64,000 bases of DNA, from contig CAMJGD010000012.1 of the NCBI GenBank assembly GCA_946405135.1, forward strand, positions 25,323 through 89,322, given 5' to 3'. A program made the position numbers and the translations under genes. Shown here in pieces: positions 18,246 through 26,811 of this stretch (position 1 is its first letter; each line of letters begins with the position of its first letter). The notes under the pieces are model-generated. The model made no database searches and was not told the DNA's origin. It was given only the letters and a program-made list of their open reading frames with translations. This stretch comes from an uncultured Clostridiaceae bacterium. GTDB lineage: Bacteria; Bacillota; Clostridia; Clostridiales; Clostridiaceae.

Positions 18246-18366
18246 ATTCTCAAATCTTATCGAGAGTGGTGGAGGGACTGGCCCTTTGAAACCCGGCAAC
18301 CGGTATTTATATTTTATAAATACAATGGTGCCAAATCCTGCAGCGTAAGCTGACAGATAAGAGAAT
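18246..18366 (+). ncRNA. SAM-I (S-box) riboswitch
   Basis: The S-box core is complete: GAGAGTGG, GGAGGGACTGGCCCTTTGAA, CCCGGCAACC, GGTGCCAAATCC and the closing P1 (CTTATC 18256-18261 with GATAAG 18356-18361, extended by ATTCTC with GAGAAT). The 3' side of P1, AGAGAAT (18360-18366), can instead pair with ATTCTCT (18394-18400) in the terminator, giving a classic SAM-on/terminate switch. It controls metNIQ: high SAM ends transcription. Confidence 0.96.
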
Positions 18367-18381
18367 GGACTTGTGTTTATT

Positions 18382-18411
18382 ACACCAGAGTTTATTCTCT
18401 GGTGTTTTTTT
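18382..18411 (+). terminator. Expression-platform terminator of the SAM riboswitch
   Basis: ACACCAGAG (18382-18390), loop TTTATT, CTCTGGTGT (18397-18405), then a T-run to 18411. Confidence 0.95.
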
Positions 18412-18433
18412 ATTTTTAATTTAAGGGGGTAAC

Positions 18434-19393
18434 ATGTTGATAGAAATTAAAGATCTCAACAAAAGTTTTAGTAATACTAGTGTTTTAAATCATATTGATT
18501 TAAATATAGAAAGAGGAGATATATTTGGAATAATAGGTCAAAGCGGTGCTGGTAAATCCACGCTTTTGAGGTGCATAAATGGTTTAGAAGTCTTTGATTC
18601 AGGCAGCATAAAAATAGATGGAAAAGCAGTGGAGAACCTTTCTAAAAAGGATATGAGAACCTTGAGGAAAGATCTAGCAATGATATTTCAAAGTTTTAAC
18701 CTATTAAATCGTAAAACTGTGTTTGAAAATGTATCTCTTCCTCTTGAAATCTGGGGATATGACAAAATCTATATAAAACAAAAGGTTGACACCCTTTTAG
18801 GTCTAGTAGGATTAACTGAAAAAGCTCTTAGCAAGCCTTCAGAATTAAGTGGAGGTCAGAAACAAAGGGTAGCCATTGCACGTGCTTTAACATTGGAACC
18901 AAAAGTGCTCTTGTGTGATGAAGCCACTTCAGCTTTAGATCCTAAAACTACAAAGGATATACTCCATCTTTTGAATGATTTAAATAAGAACCTTGGAATA
19001 ACCATAGTGATGGTTACGCATCAGATGGAAGTAGTAAAGGAAATTTGTAAAAATGTAGCTCTTATAGATAGCGGTAATCTTCTTTACAAAGGTTCTGTAG
19101 AAGAGCTGTTTCTAAGGCCTCAATCAAAATTAAATACTTTACTAGGAAATGATGAATCTTTATCTTTACCAGGTTTCAATATAAAAATATTTTTCCCAAG
19201 TACCCTAAGCGGTGGATCTATAATAACCTCCATGGCAAGGGAACTTAATATAAATTTTTCTATAATAAGCGGCAAATTAGAAAAATTTAGAGATAACATT
19301 CTTGGAAATCTTGTAATAAACATTGAAGAAAAAGACAAAGACTCAATAGTAGCTTATTTAGATAACAAAAATATAGAATGGGAAGTGATTTAA
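18434..19393 (+). CDS. metN: Methionine ABC transporter ATP-binding protein
   Basis: 319 residues. ABC ATPase with Walker A GQSGAGKST, signature LSGGQKQR, Walker B VLLCDEATSALD, H-loop THQ, and a C-terminal NIL (ferredoxin-like) domain from about 245 that lets methionine inhibit the transporter. The ATG follows AAGGGGG seven bases upstream. First gene of metNIQ under the S-box. The next gene begins one base after the stop. Confidence 0.95.
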   Translation: MLIEIKDLNKSFSNTSVLNHIDLNIERGDIFGIIGQSGAGKSTLLRCINGLEVFDSGSIKIDGKAVENLSKKDMRTLRKDLAMIFQSFNLLNRKTVFENVSLPLEIWGYDKIYIKQKVDTLLGLVGLTEKALSKPSELSGGQKQRVAIARALTLEPKVLLCDEATSALDPKTTKDILHLLNDLNKNLGITIVMVTHQMEVVKEICKNVALIDSGNLLYKGSVEELFLRPQSKLNTLLGNDESLSLPGFNIKIFFPSTLSGGSIITSMARELNINFSIISGKLEKFRDNILGNLVINIEEKDKDSIVAYLDNKNIEWEVI

Positions 19394-19394
19394 T

Positions 19395-20036
19395 ATGGCT
19401 ATTAACGATCTAGTAAAAGCACTAATGGAAACCCTGCTTATGGTACTAACCTCTACAGCTTTTTCTGTAATATTAGGATTTATTCCTGCAATAATATTAG
19501 TGCTTACTGCTCCAGAGGGACTTAGTCCTAATAAAGCAGTATATAAAACTTTAGATTTTATTATAAACATACTTCGTTCATTACCATTTTTAATTTTAAT
19601 GATAGCTATAATACCTTTTACAAAACTTATTGTGGGAAAATCCATAGGAACCAATGCTGCCATAGTTCCTCTCACCATTGGAGCCATGCCTTTTGCAGCA
19701 AGAGTGATAGAAGGAGCTTTAAAAGAAGTAGACCCTGGTATTATAGAAGCTGCCAAATCTTTTGGAGCTACAAATTTTCAGATAATATTCAAGGTTATGC
19801 TTAAAGAAGCCATGCCTTCTATAGTTTTAGGGATTACTCTAACCCTTATAAATGTAGTTGGATATTCTGCTATGGCTGGAGCTATAGGAGGCGGAGGCCT
19901 AGGTGATTTAGCTATGAGATATGGATATCACAGATTTAAAGTAGATATAATGATATACACCATCATTATACTTGTAGTCTTAGTTCAGATATTCCAAAGT
20001 ATAGGAAATATGATATATAAAAAGCTGCTAAAATAA
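19395..20036 (+). CDS. metI: Methionine ABC transporter permease
   Basis: 213 residues, five membrane helices, BPD-type permease. The EAA loop reads IEAAKSFGATNFQIIFKVMLKEAMPS (about 120-145; it docks MetN). Length and GGGGLGD segment are typical of MetI. One base separates it from metN and 24 from metQ. Confidence 0.95.
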   Translation: MAINDLVKALMETLLMVLTSTAFSVILGFIPAIILVLTAPEGLSPNKAVYKTLDFIINILRSLPFLILMIAIIPFTKLIVGKSIGTNAAIVPLTIGAMPFAARVIEGALKEVDPGIIEAAKSFGATNFQIIFKVMLKEAMPSIVLGITLTLINVVGYSAMAGAIGGGGLGDLAMRYGYHRFKVDIMIYTIIILVVLVQIFQSIGNMIYKKLLK

Positions 20037-20060
20037 TTAAAATAAAAGGAGGGGTAATAG

Positions 20061-20861
20061 ATGAAAAAACTATTATCAATAATATTATCAACTGTACTAG
20101 TATTAAGTTTCACCGCATGTAATGCAAAAAACTCAACAGGCTCAGCATCAAAAACCATAAAAGTAGGTGCATCACCAGTACCTCATAAGGAAATACTTGA
20201 ACAGGCAAAACCTTTGCTTGAAAAGGAAGGTTATAAGCTAGAGATAGTGGAATTTACCGATTACGTTACACCTAATACTGCCTTAGCTGAAAAAGATATT
20301 GATGCAAATTTCTTTCAGCATATACCATATTTAAATAAAACCGTAAAAGAAAAGGGATTAAATTTAGACTACACAGTAAAGGTACACATTGAACCTATGG
20401 GATTATATTCAAAGAAGATAAAAAAATTAGAGGAAATAAAGGATGGTGCTGAAATAGCTATACCTAATGATCCAAGCAATGGTGCAAGAGCTTTAAAATT
20501 ATTAGAGAAAAATAATCTAATAAAACTTAAAGACGGAGAACTTGTTACTCCTAAAGACATAACAGAAAATCCTAAAAATCTAAAGATAACAGAGCTAGAT
20601 GCTCCCCAGCTTCCAAGAGTATTAGATGATGTACAAGCTGCAGTTATAAACACTAATTTTGCTTTAGAGGCAAAATTAAATCCATTAAAGGATGCCATCA
20701 TAATAGAATCAAAAGATTCACCTTATGCTAATGTAATTGCCGTAAGAAAAGATGAAAAAGATTCTGAGAAAATTAAAGCCTTGTCCAAAGCCTTAAATTC
20801 CCCAGAAATAAAAAAATATATAAATGAAAAATATAATGGAAGTATAATACCTGCATTTTAA
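20061..20861 (+). CDS. metQ: Methionine-binding lipoprotein
   Basis: 266 residues. Lipoprotein signal with lysine-rich start, hydrophobic core and lipobox SFTAC (Cys at about residue 20). The mature part is the NlpA/MetQ solute-binding fold: KVGASPVPHKEILE, IEFTDY-type stretch, QHIPYL and the IPNDPSNGARAL ligand loop. It delivers D/L-methionine to MetNI. AGGAGGGG precedes the ATG. Followed by a hairpin. Confidence 0.95.
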   Translation: MKKLLSIILSTVLVLSFTACNAKNSTGSASKTIKVGASPVPHKEILEQAKPLLEKEGYKLEIVEFTDYVTPNTALAEKDIDANFFQHIPYLNKTVKEKGLNLDYTVKVHIEPMGLYSKKIKKLEEIKDGAEIAIPNDPSNGARALKLLEKNNLIKLKDGELVTPKDITENPKNLKITELDAPQLPRVLDDVQAAVINTNFALEAKLNPLKDAIIIESKDSPYANVIAVRKDEKDSEKIKALSKALNSPEIKKYINEKYNGSIIPAF

Positions 20862-20886
20862 AAAATAAATAAAAAAATATATAAAT

Positions 20887-20919
20887 TACACCCATAGATA
20901 CTTCCATTCTATGGGTGTA
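20887..20919. terminator. Bidirectional terminator between metQ and yitT
   Basis: TACACCCATAGA (20887-20898) pairs perfectly with TCTATGGGTGTA (20908-20919). T-rich sequence follows on the - strand; on + the run is weak, so it serves yitT best. Confidence 0.75.
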
Positions 20920-20936
20920 TCAAATAAAACATAGTT

Positions 20937-21794
20937 TTAAGCTATATCTTTAAATCCATCTCCCAAGGTCTCAAACACTTCTGTTACATTTACAAAAGCA
21001 TCTGGATCCACTTCTTTTATAAAATTTTTTATCTTTATAAATTCTTTGGTTCCCACTACTGTACACAAAACTTCAATTTCATTTTTTGTAAAAGCACCCT
21101 TGGCATAATAAGTAGTAGCTCCCCTGCCTAGTTTTTGCAATATAAATTGTTCAATAATTTCATTTTTAGTACTTATTATCCTAACTTCCTTACAAGCATT
21201 TAATCCATCTATCATTCTGTCTATAACAAGTCCATTTAAAGTTACAGACATTAATGCATAAAGTCCCTGTTGGAATCCAAATGCAATACCTGCTAAAACC
21301 GTAACTGTAAGGTCTGAAATCAGAACTCCTCTTCCTAAATTTATATGAAAATACTTATTTAATATTTTAGCTATTATATCTGTTCCTCCAGTAGAAGCAT
21401 TTTTATTGAATATTATTCCCATACCTGCCCCTTGTATGAATATTCCAAAAAATAATTCCAAAAGAACGTCTCCAGTAAAAGGTTTAGTTACAGGGTATAT
21501 CCATTCAAAAATCCAAATCACTCCTGATAGCAAAAAACTTGTATATATTGTTCTAGCACCAAAACTTGAACCTATTATTAAAAATGCTACTATAAACAAT
21601 ATTATATTCATTATAAACATCCACGAACCTACAGGCATAAAAGGAACATAATGATTTATAACCATAGCTAGTCCATTTACTCCCCCAGCTGCTATGTTAT
21701 TAGGCATTAAGAAAAAGTATAATCCAATGGCAACAAGTATTACCCCAAAGGTTATAATTATGTAATCCTTAAACTCTTTTGCAACTTTATTCAT
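20937..21794 (-). CDS. YitT family membrane protein (DUF161 plus DUF2179)
   Basis: 285 residues. Five membrane helices in the N-terminal two thirds, with the family hallmark NNIAAGGVNGLAM (about 30) and NKNASTGGTDIIAKI (about 130), then a cytoplasmic DUF2179 domain with VNVTEVFETLGDGF near the end. No transport substrate is established for the family. Start: ATG 21794 (MNKVAKEF) lies seven bases after GGGGG; an ATG two codons upstream is too close to that site. Monocistronic. Confidence 0.9.
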   Translation of the reverse strand: MNKVAKEFKDYIIITFGVILVAIGLYFFLMPNNIAAGGVNGLAMVINHYVPFMPVGSWMFIMNIILFIVAFLIIGSSFGARTIYTSFLLSGVIWIFEWIYPVTKPFTGDVLLELFFGIFIQGAGMGIIFNKNASTGGTDIIAKILNKYFHINLGRGVLISDLTVTVLAGIAFGFQQGLYALMSVTLNGLVIDRMIDGLNACKEVRIISTKNEIIEQFILQKLGRGATTYYAKGAFTKNEIEVLCTVVGTKEFIKIKNFIKEVDPDAFVNVTEVFETLGDGFKDIA

Positions 21795-22083
21795 TTTCAT
21801 TCCCCCTCTTTGCTAAAATCCTCAGTAAACCTTTACATTTTTATGCATAATTATGTGTTTTTATACGACATAATTATACATTAATAATTACAAATATTAT
21901 TCTATAATGCCATAATAAAATAATATTTTTAGTATTTTTTTATTATAATTTAATTATATTATTAAAATCAAGGCTAGTCAAATTTTACTATCTCTAAAAA
22001 CTTGCGTTAATCCCATTTAATACAAACTACTTGTTTTTTATTCTCCGCTAATACATTATCCTAATAATTTTTTCTATATAGTA
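21795..22083. other. Gap between yitT and the ABC exporter, no gene seen
   Basis: Very AT-rich. Together with the terminator at 22084-22120 the gene-free stretch is about 360 bases. It must hold the yitT promoter; TATAAT-like hexamers occur near 21860-21900 on the - strand but no convincing -35 is paired with them. Confidence 0.6.
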
Positions 22084-22120
22084 TTAAGGCTCTTTCTTTG
22101 AATAAAAGAAGGAGCCTTAA
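22084..22120. terminator. Terminator after the ABC exporter operon
   Basis: A 16-bp stem with one wobble (TTAAGGCTC outer part, 22084-22099 with 22105-22120) around a 5-base loop. It lies 37 bases past the stop of the ATPase gene on the - strand. Confidence 0.75.
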
Positions 22121-22156
22121 TTTAATATAATATATGTTACAAAATTTTTAACTATG

Positions 22157-22828
22157 TTACACCGCTTCATGTAAAATTCCATCTACTATAATAAAGTGTT
22201 TATGGCACTGCTTTGCTACATTAGGATCATGAGTTACAATAATTATAGTTTTCCCTTCCTGGTTTAACTTCTTTAATATTTCCATTATTTCTTTCCCTGT
22301 GGCTTGGTCTAAAGCTCCTGTAGGCTCGTCTGCTAATATTATATCTCCATTACCCACTAAGGCCCTAGCTATAGCTACCCTTTGCTTTTGTCCTCCAGAT
22401 AATTTTGTAATTTTTGAATACATTTTATCTGCAATATTTAGTTTTTCCAAAGCTTCTTTTATAAGTTTTTTTCTCTCTTTTACTTTGGTTCCCCTATATC
22501 TTAAAGGCATTTCTACATTTTCATATACATTATATTCTTCAATAAGATTATACTCCTGAAATATAAAAGAAACAGTTTTATTGCGTATTTCTGCCATTTT
22601 ATCTGCACTTCTTTCCTCTATAACTTCCCCATTTATATAAACCTTTCCCCTGCTTTGGCTATCCATAAGTCCTATAATATTTAAAAGAGTAGACTTTCCC
22701 GAACCTGAAGGTCCCATTATACTTATCATATCACCTTCATTTACTTCAAAATCCACATTTTTTAGTGCTTCTATAGATGTACTTCCATCTATATAAACCT
22801 TTGTCACATTCTCCAATTTTAAAATCAA
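22157..22828 (-). CDS. ABC transporter ATP-binding protein (MacB/LolD type)
   Basis: 223 residues. Walker A GPSGSGKST, Q-loop FQEYNL, signature LSGGQKQR, Walker B IILADEPTGALD, H-loop THD. It belongs to the group that partners FtsX/MacB-like permeases in export or mechanotransmission rather than import. TTG 22828 is eight bases after GGGGG. It is the third gene of a three-gene operon, 19 bases after the permease. Cargo unknown; no bacitracin-type two-component pair adjoins it. Confidence 0.9.
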   Translation of the reverse strand: MILKLENVTKVYIDGSTSIEALKNVDFEVNEGDMISIMGPSGSGKSTLLNIIGLMDSQSRGKVYINGEVIEERSADKMAEIRNKTVSFIFQEYNLIEEYNVYENVEMPLRYRGTKVKERKKLIKEALEKLNIADKMYSKITKLSGGQKQRVAIARALVGNGDIILADEPTGALDQATGKEIMEILKKLNQEGKTIIIVTHDPNVAKQCHKHFIIVDGILHEAV

Positions 22829-22847
22829 TTTAGTATCCCCCTTTTAC

Positions 22848-23969
22848 CTATTCATTTCTTATAAGTTCTGATGGATTTAGCTTTAATATTTTTATAAGCA
22901 TAGGTATGGACAATACTACTATTAATAAAAATACTACTAGATTTAACATTAATATGTTCTTTACTCCTATTCGTTCAAAATTCCATCTCCATCCTAGCAA
23001 TGAACTACTGCCTCTTAAAAAAATCAAAATATTTACTGCTATAAATGAAAGTATATAAACAAATAACATTTGGCGGAGCATATTTAAATAGATACTGATC
23101 TTTTTAGCTCCACAAGCCATCTTTATTCCTATGGCTTTTTTGCTTTTATTTATTATTAATATCATAAGGCTTATAAACACGCTTATTGAAAACACGAACA
23201 TCCCCATAGAATATAAAGCCATATTTTTTGACTCTTTACTGATGTTATAGTTGCTATCAATCAGAGTCTCTTCTAAATTTTTAATCCTTGTAGTTCCATA
23301 AGATTCTAATAATTTTCCCATGTAATCCCTGGTATCTAAATAACTATCTTTTGAAACTATATAAAACATATCTTCTCTCTTTGGTATACTGTCATCTATT
23401 AACAATATGTCATTATTAAGATCTCCACCTGAAGAGTATTCAGTAAAATCAGGTTGGTCTTTTTCTAAAAATCCTACTATCTCATACTCATCATCAATAG
23501 CTTCACATTTAACCTTATCACCTAATTTATATTTTTCCCTAAAGTTATATCCAGCTAATGCCTGTTTTTTATTTCTATCAAGGCTTATATTTCCTTCTGA
23601 GAGTTTTATATTAAATATGTCCAACATGTTTTGTCCAATAGCGGTATAATATGTTTCCGTAATTTCTTTTACTTCTAAGTCTTTATAATCAATTATGGAA
23701 TATTTACTTCTGCTTTTAATGTCTTCAAGCATACTTAACTTTCCCAAAAAAACTTTTGTACTTATTTCTTCTGGAAAATTAACTTCTACACTATAAATGT
23801 ATTCTGGATTTTTAAATGCTTCTAACTTACCATAAGACTGCTTGCTATCTCTTAAACTTTCTAAAGCATTATAACCACTATAGATACTTATGAAAAGCTG
23901 TAAAAACAGCAAAAAATATATTAGCTTTCTTCTTTTTATAGGTCTTAATATATCTTTAATCCAATTCAT
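22848..23969 (-). CDS. FtsX/MacB-like ABC permease, second subunit
   Basis: 373 residues. One N-terminal membrane helix, a large extracellular MacB-type domain (about 45-255) and three C-terminal helices with the coupling sequence NKSKKAIGIKMACGAKK before the second. That is the four-helix type VII ABC topology. Start: ATG 23969 (MNWIKDIL) lies 5 bases past the AGGTGAT ribosome site; a GTG at 23978 overlaps the previous gene and lacks spacing. Pairs with the permease at 23975 to form a heterodimer. Confidence 0.85.
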   Translation of the reverse strand: MNWIKDILRPIKRRKLIYFLLFLQLFISIYSGYNALESLRDSKQSYGKLEAFKNPEYIYSVEVNFPEEISTKVFLGKLSMLEDIKSRSKYSIIDYKDLEVKEITETYYTAIGQNMLDIFNIKLSEGNISLDRNKKQALAGYNFREKYKLGDKVKCEAIDDEYEIVGFLEKDQPDFTEYSSGGDLNNDILLIDDSIPKREDMFYIVSKDSYLDTRDYMGKLLESYGTTRIKNLEETLIDSNYNISKESKNMALYSMGMFVFSISVFISLMILIINKSKKAIGIKMACGAKKISIYLNMLRQMLFVYILSFIAVNILIFLRGSSSLLGWRWNFERIGVKNILMLNLVVFLLIVVLSIPMLIKILKLNPSELIRNE

Positions 23970-23974
23970 AACTA

Positions 23975-25042
23975 TCACCTATCCTTTAAGCTACTAGCTA
24001 TATCTGTATTAACTGCCTTATATATGGGTACTATGGAAACCATGGAACTTATAGCTATAATGAGAATAAAAAGATATAAAAAGTCTTTTAAATTTATAGA
24101 AATCATAAAAGCAGATATATTATTAGAAAATTTTTTTATTACATAACTAACTATAAAGCTTATAATTCCGCAATATAAACTTAGACTTAACAGTTCTTTG
24201 TATATATCCTGAAATATATGCTTTTTCTTTGCCCCAAAAGCTCTTTTTATAGCCAGTTCTTTTTTTCTATCAGCTATCCAAAAAGTAGATACACTTATTG
24301 TACTTATTAAACCTATTAATATTAAAGATATATATTCTTTTCCAAAGTCTAAGTCTTTTGCTAGGTTAGTCTTTCTTGTTACTTCTCTGGTATAAAAGTT
24401 TTCTTCATTAAATACTTTTTTCATATCCTCTTCATAACCATTGTAGTTCTTATTCTTCTTGTACAATATTATGGATCCTCCTGTATGGGTATCAGCCTTC
24501 TCTATAATTTTACATAAATCTTCTACTTTATCTATATATAGACTTATTGATGAATCAAGGATAGTTTTCATTCCTTTAATGCCCATGGTTTCTCCTATAT
24601 CATAGGTTTTTCCTAATATATTTACTTTTTCTTTAAAGCCATCTTTTAAGTTATTGCCTAGATATACTTTGTTAAATTCCCCTTCTTTTACTTCTCTTTT
24701 ATCATATAGTATTATTTTAGGCTTTTTATCTTCTAAATAGCTTACTCTTAAGTCATAGATTATAGAATCAATTCCTACGCGAAACTTAAAATCCATGTTA
24801 TAGTTTTCTAAAAGCTTTGCTAGAGCCTCTTTATCTACTCTTTTACTGCCATCATTCCCCACCATAGTATATTCTATAACGTTTTCTCTATCATAATAAT
24901 TGTTTAGTATCTTAAAAATTTGAGAATTATACTTCATAGAAGAATAGGTCATAGACAAAAATATCATTTCAAAAGTTATAATAAACATTAAAGTTCCTGT
25001 AATCAAAGGCCTTTTTTTTAATTGGTATAATACAGTTTTTAT
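23975..25042 (-). CDS. FtsX/MacB-like ABC permease, first subunit
   Basis: About 355 residues from ATA 25042, or 343 from TTG 25006. Same topology as its neighbour: N-terminal helix, extracellular domain, three C-terminal helices, coupling segment DRKKELAIKRAFGAKK. The TTG start falls inside the first hydrophobic helix and loses the basic leader KTVLYQLKKRPL that normally precedes it in this family. The frame is open upstream to 25057 without ATG, GTG or TTG, but an AGGGGGGG ribosome site stands five bases before ATA 25040-25042. First gene of the operon. Confidence 0.82.
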   Translation of the reverse strand: MKTVLYQLKKRPLITGTLMFIITFEMIFLSMTYSSMKYNSQIFKILNNYYDRENVIEYTMVGNDGSKRVDKEALAKLLENYNMDFKFRVGIDSIIYDLRVSYLEDKKPKIILYDKREVKEGEFNKVYLGNNLKDGFKEKVNILGKTYDIGETMGIKGMKTILDSSISLYIDKVEDLCKIIEKADTHTGGSIILYKKNKNYNGYEEDMKKVFNEENFYTREVTRKTNLAKDLDFGKEYISLILIGLISTISVSTFWIADRKKELAIKRAFGAKKKHIFQDIYKELLSLSLYCGIISFIVSYVIKKFSNNISAFMISINLKDFLYLFILIIAISSMVSIVPIYKAVNTDIASSLKDR

Positions 25043-25384
25043 ACTAACCCCCCCTAACTATTTATATAACAAAACTTTATTAGATATAATATTATTCTCA
25101 TAGCTTCATTTATCGCTTATAACTTAATGCTTGTCTAAGAAATATTTTTTTTGAAAAAGTGCTTATTTTTCTTTTAAGTTTGTCATCTCACTTATAACAC
25201 CAATTGACACTTATATATGGAACATAATGAAATATATGGCATTATTTTTTATAATACCATTGCTACCTTTGTAAATCAACCCATCTTATACATATGTTTA
25301 CTTTTGTTGTAATTATTATAATTACATTGTTATATAATACTTTTAAAGGAACTATTTTTCATAAATTATCATGGAGACAAGTAA

Positions 25385-25605
25385 GATAAAGATGCGGTAG
25401 CATTACTTAGAAAGTGTTTGATAAGAAGAAATTTATTTGAAGAAGGAACTAAAAAGCTATAATATGAACAGATAACTAGCCACAGTTTGTAATTTATAAA
25501 TTCAGCGAATGCTGCGAGGAAATTGAAATAGAGCATGAGAGAATACCAGTAAAAATGCCAAATAAAAATTCACATGTAGAATCATTTCAGTTTATAAAAA
25601 TATAG
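25385..25605 (+). pseudogene. Decayed IS3-family transposase (orfB) fragment
   Basis: Translated pieces match the DDE core of IS3-type transposases: KDAVALLRKCLIRRNLFEEG (25388-25447), then after a frameshift T-D-N-stop-P-Q-F (25468-25488), then EHERIPVKMPNKNSHVESF (25531-25587). The second Asp (TDN) and the Glu of the DDE triad (HVESF) are both recognisable, but there are in-frame stops at 25465 and 25477 and a frameshift near 25450. No terminal repeats or target duplication were found. It is a dead remnant ending next to tRNA-Thr. Confidence 0.8.
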
Positions 25606-25627
25606 CTCTAGGATATCCTAGAGCTAT
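25602..25627 (-). terminator. Terminator after tRNA-Thr
   Basis: A perfect palindrome (TAGCTCTAGGAT with its complement) followed on the - strand by ATATTTTTATAAA, 9 bases beyond the tRNA CCA end. Confidence 0.8.
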
Positions 25628-25635
25628 TGAACCAC

Positions 25636-25711
25636 TGGTGCTCCCGGGCAGATTCGAACTGCCGACCTACTGATTACGAATCAGTTGCACTACCTGCTGT
25701 GCTACGAGAGC
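25636..25711 (-). tRNA. tRNA-Thr, anticodon CGT
   Basis: 76 bases on the - strand with encoded CCA. Acceptor GCTCTCG (25711-25705) pairs with CGGGAGC (one G-U); D-stem GCAC/GTGC; anticodon stem ACTGA/TCAGT around loop TTCGTAA; T-arm GGCAG-TTCGAAT-CTGCC. Anticodon CGT reads ACG threonine codons. Confidence 0.95.
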
Positions 25712-26159
25712 AAACACATATAACTAATTTTAATACAAGTAATACAAAAATTCAACCAATTCATGTGACTAGTAGACCCAGACGTTGCTCTTATGGTCTT
25801 ACGGTAAATTAAGTACAGCTGACTTGTAATAATTATTTAACTTGTTCCTCTGTAAGTTTAATTAACATCTATTCCTTTGTTTGTTAAATCTATGATTTTC
25901 TCAAATACACTATCTTATGGTTTAATTTCTTTAGATTTGATATCAAAATTTATACAAATACTATACATAAAATTTTTTTCTTAACCACAATCCCCATAGA
26001 GGATTTTAAAAATAGCCATTATACAATTAAATATTTTATATTTAAATTTAAAATATCATAATACTTATTAATATCTATTAAAAATAGTTATTACATTAAA
26101 CTAGCTATGAATTACTAACTTTATCTATATAAATCATTGTTTTATTTGATGTTTTAGAC
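25712..26159. other. Gene-free AT-rich stretch between tRNA-Thr and hsp18
   Basis: No intact gene. On the - strand about 25849-25940 reads as short coding-like pieces (VFEKIIDLTNKGID, then in another frame LTEEQVK and stop), which may be a further decayed gene end. Nothing else is supported. Confidence 0.5.
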
Positions 26160-26176
26160 TTTGACTTTCTTTGACT
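26160..26176 (-). promoter_or_regulatory. CtsR operator upstream of hsp18
   Basis: On the - strand AGTCAAA-GAA-AGTCAAA, a perfect match to the CtsR heptad direct repeat (RGTCAAA-NAN-RGTCAAA). It covers the -35 hexamer of the hsp18 promoter. Confidence 0.88.
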
Positions 26177-26189
26177 TTTGATTTACTAT
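26161..26189 (+). promoter_or_regulatory. Sigma-A promoter of hsp18
   Basis: -35 TTGACT (26161-26166), 17-base spacer, -10 TACTAT (26184-26189); overlaps the CtsR box, so CtsR binding would occlude RNA polymerase. Confidence 0.75.
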
Positions 26190-26272
26190 ATACATGTAAG
26201 GTTAATAAAGGCTTATACTTATAAAGCAAAAGGAAATAATACATATAACAAATATTTAAGGAGGTTTTTTAT

Positions 26273-26716
26273 ATGTTTGAATTAGTTCCTTTTAGAAGAA
26301 ATAACTTAAGAAAAAGAGATAACTATTTTAATGAGGTATTTAATAATTTTTTTGACGATGACTTCTTTAACAAGCCTTTCTCTGTGATGGAAAATCCTTT
26401 TAAAGTAGATTTAAAGGAAACAGAGGATAGTTATCTAGTAGAAGCAGACTTACCAGGAGTCAATAAAGAAGCTATAGACTTAACCTACGACAATAATTAC
26501 CTAACCATATCAGCTAAAAGAGATGATGTGATAGAAGAAAATAAAGAAAATTATGTTAGAAGAGAAAGACACTATGGAGAATTTAAAAGATGCTTCTATG
26601 TTGATAATGTAGATGAAAATAAAATACAAGCATCTTTTGAAAATGGAGTGTTAAAAATTGATTTGCCTAAACTAAACAAAGGCAAAGATTCTAGCAAAAA
26701 AATTGATATTCACTAA
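26273..26716 (+). CDS. hsp18: Small heat shock protein, Hsp20 family
   Basis: 147 residues. Alpha-crystallin domain from about 40 to 140: KVDLKETEDSYLVEADLPGVNKE at its start, the YDNNYLTISAKRDD strand pair, RRERHYGEFKRCF, and the hallmark A-x-x-x-n-G-V-L segment (ASFENGVLKIDLPK) near the end. It is an ATP-independent holdase that keeps unfolding proteins soluble. A perfect AAGGAGG lies before the ATG. Single gene, controlled by CtsR as judged by the operator at 26160. The name follows clostridial Hsp18. Confidence 0.95.
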   Translation: MFELVPFRRNNLRKRDNYFNEVFNNFFDDDFFNKPFSVMENPFKVDLKETEDSYLVEADLPGVNKEAIDLTYDNNYLTISAKRDDVIEENKENYVRRERHYGEFKRCFYVDNVDENKIQASFENGVLKIDLPKLNKGKDSSKKIDIH

Positions 26717-26772
26717 AATGTAAGCCACCAAATAACTTTAAAAGATTATATATATGAATCATCTCCCCCATA

Positions 26773-26810
26773 AAATCAGGGTCGAATATATTACTATTCG
26801 ACCCTGATTT
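26773..26810. terminator. Bidirectional terminator between hsp18 and dnaB
   Basis: A perfect 16-bp stem (26773-26788 with 26795-26810; GGGTCGAATA core) around a 6-base loop, A-rich before and T-rich after in both directions. Confidence 0.85.
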
Positions 26811-26811
26811 A

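Noticed and set aside
19358..19756. 132-residue ORF opposite metI
   Set aside because: Antisense shadow of a hydrophobic coding region; no independent signals.
25627..25812. 62-codon ORF on + across the tRNA
   Set aside because: It is antisense to tRNA-Thr; the ADSNCRPTDYES-like translation is a well-known artefact of tRNA complements.
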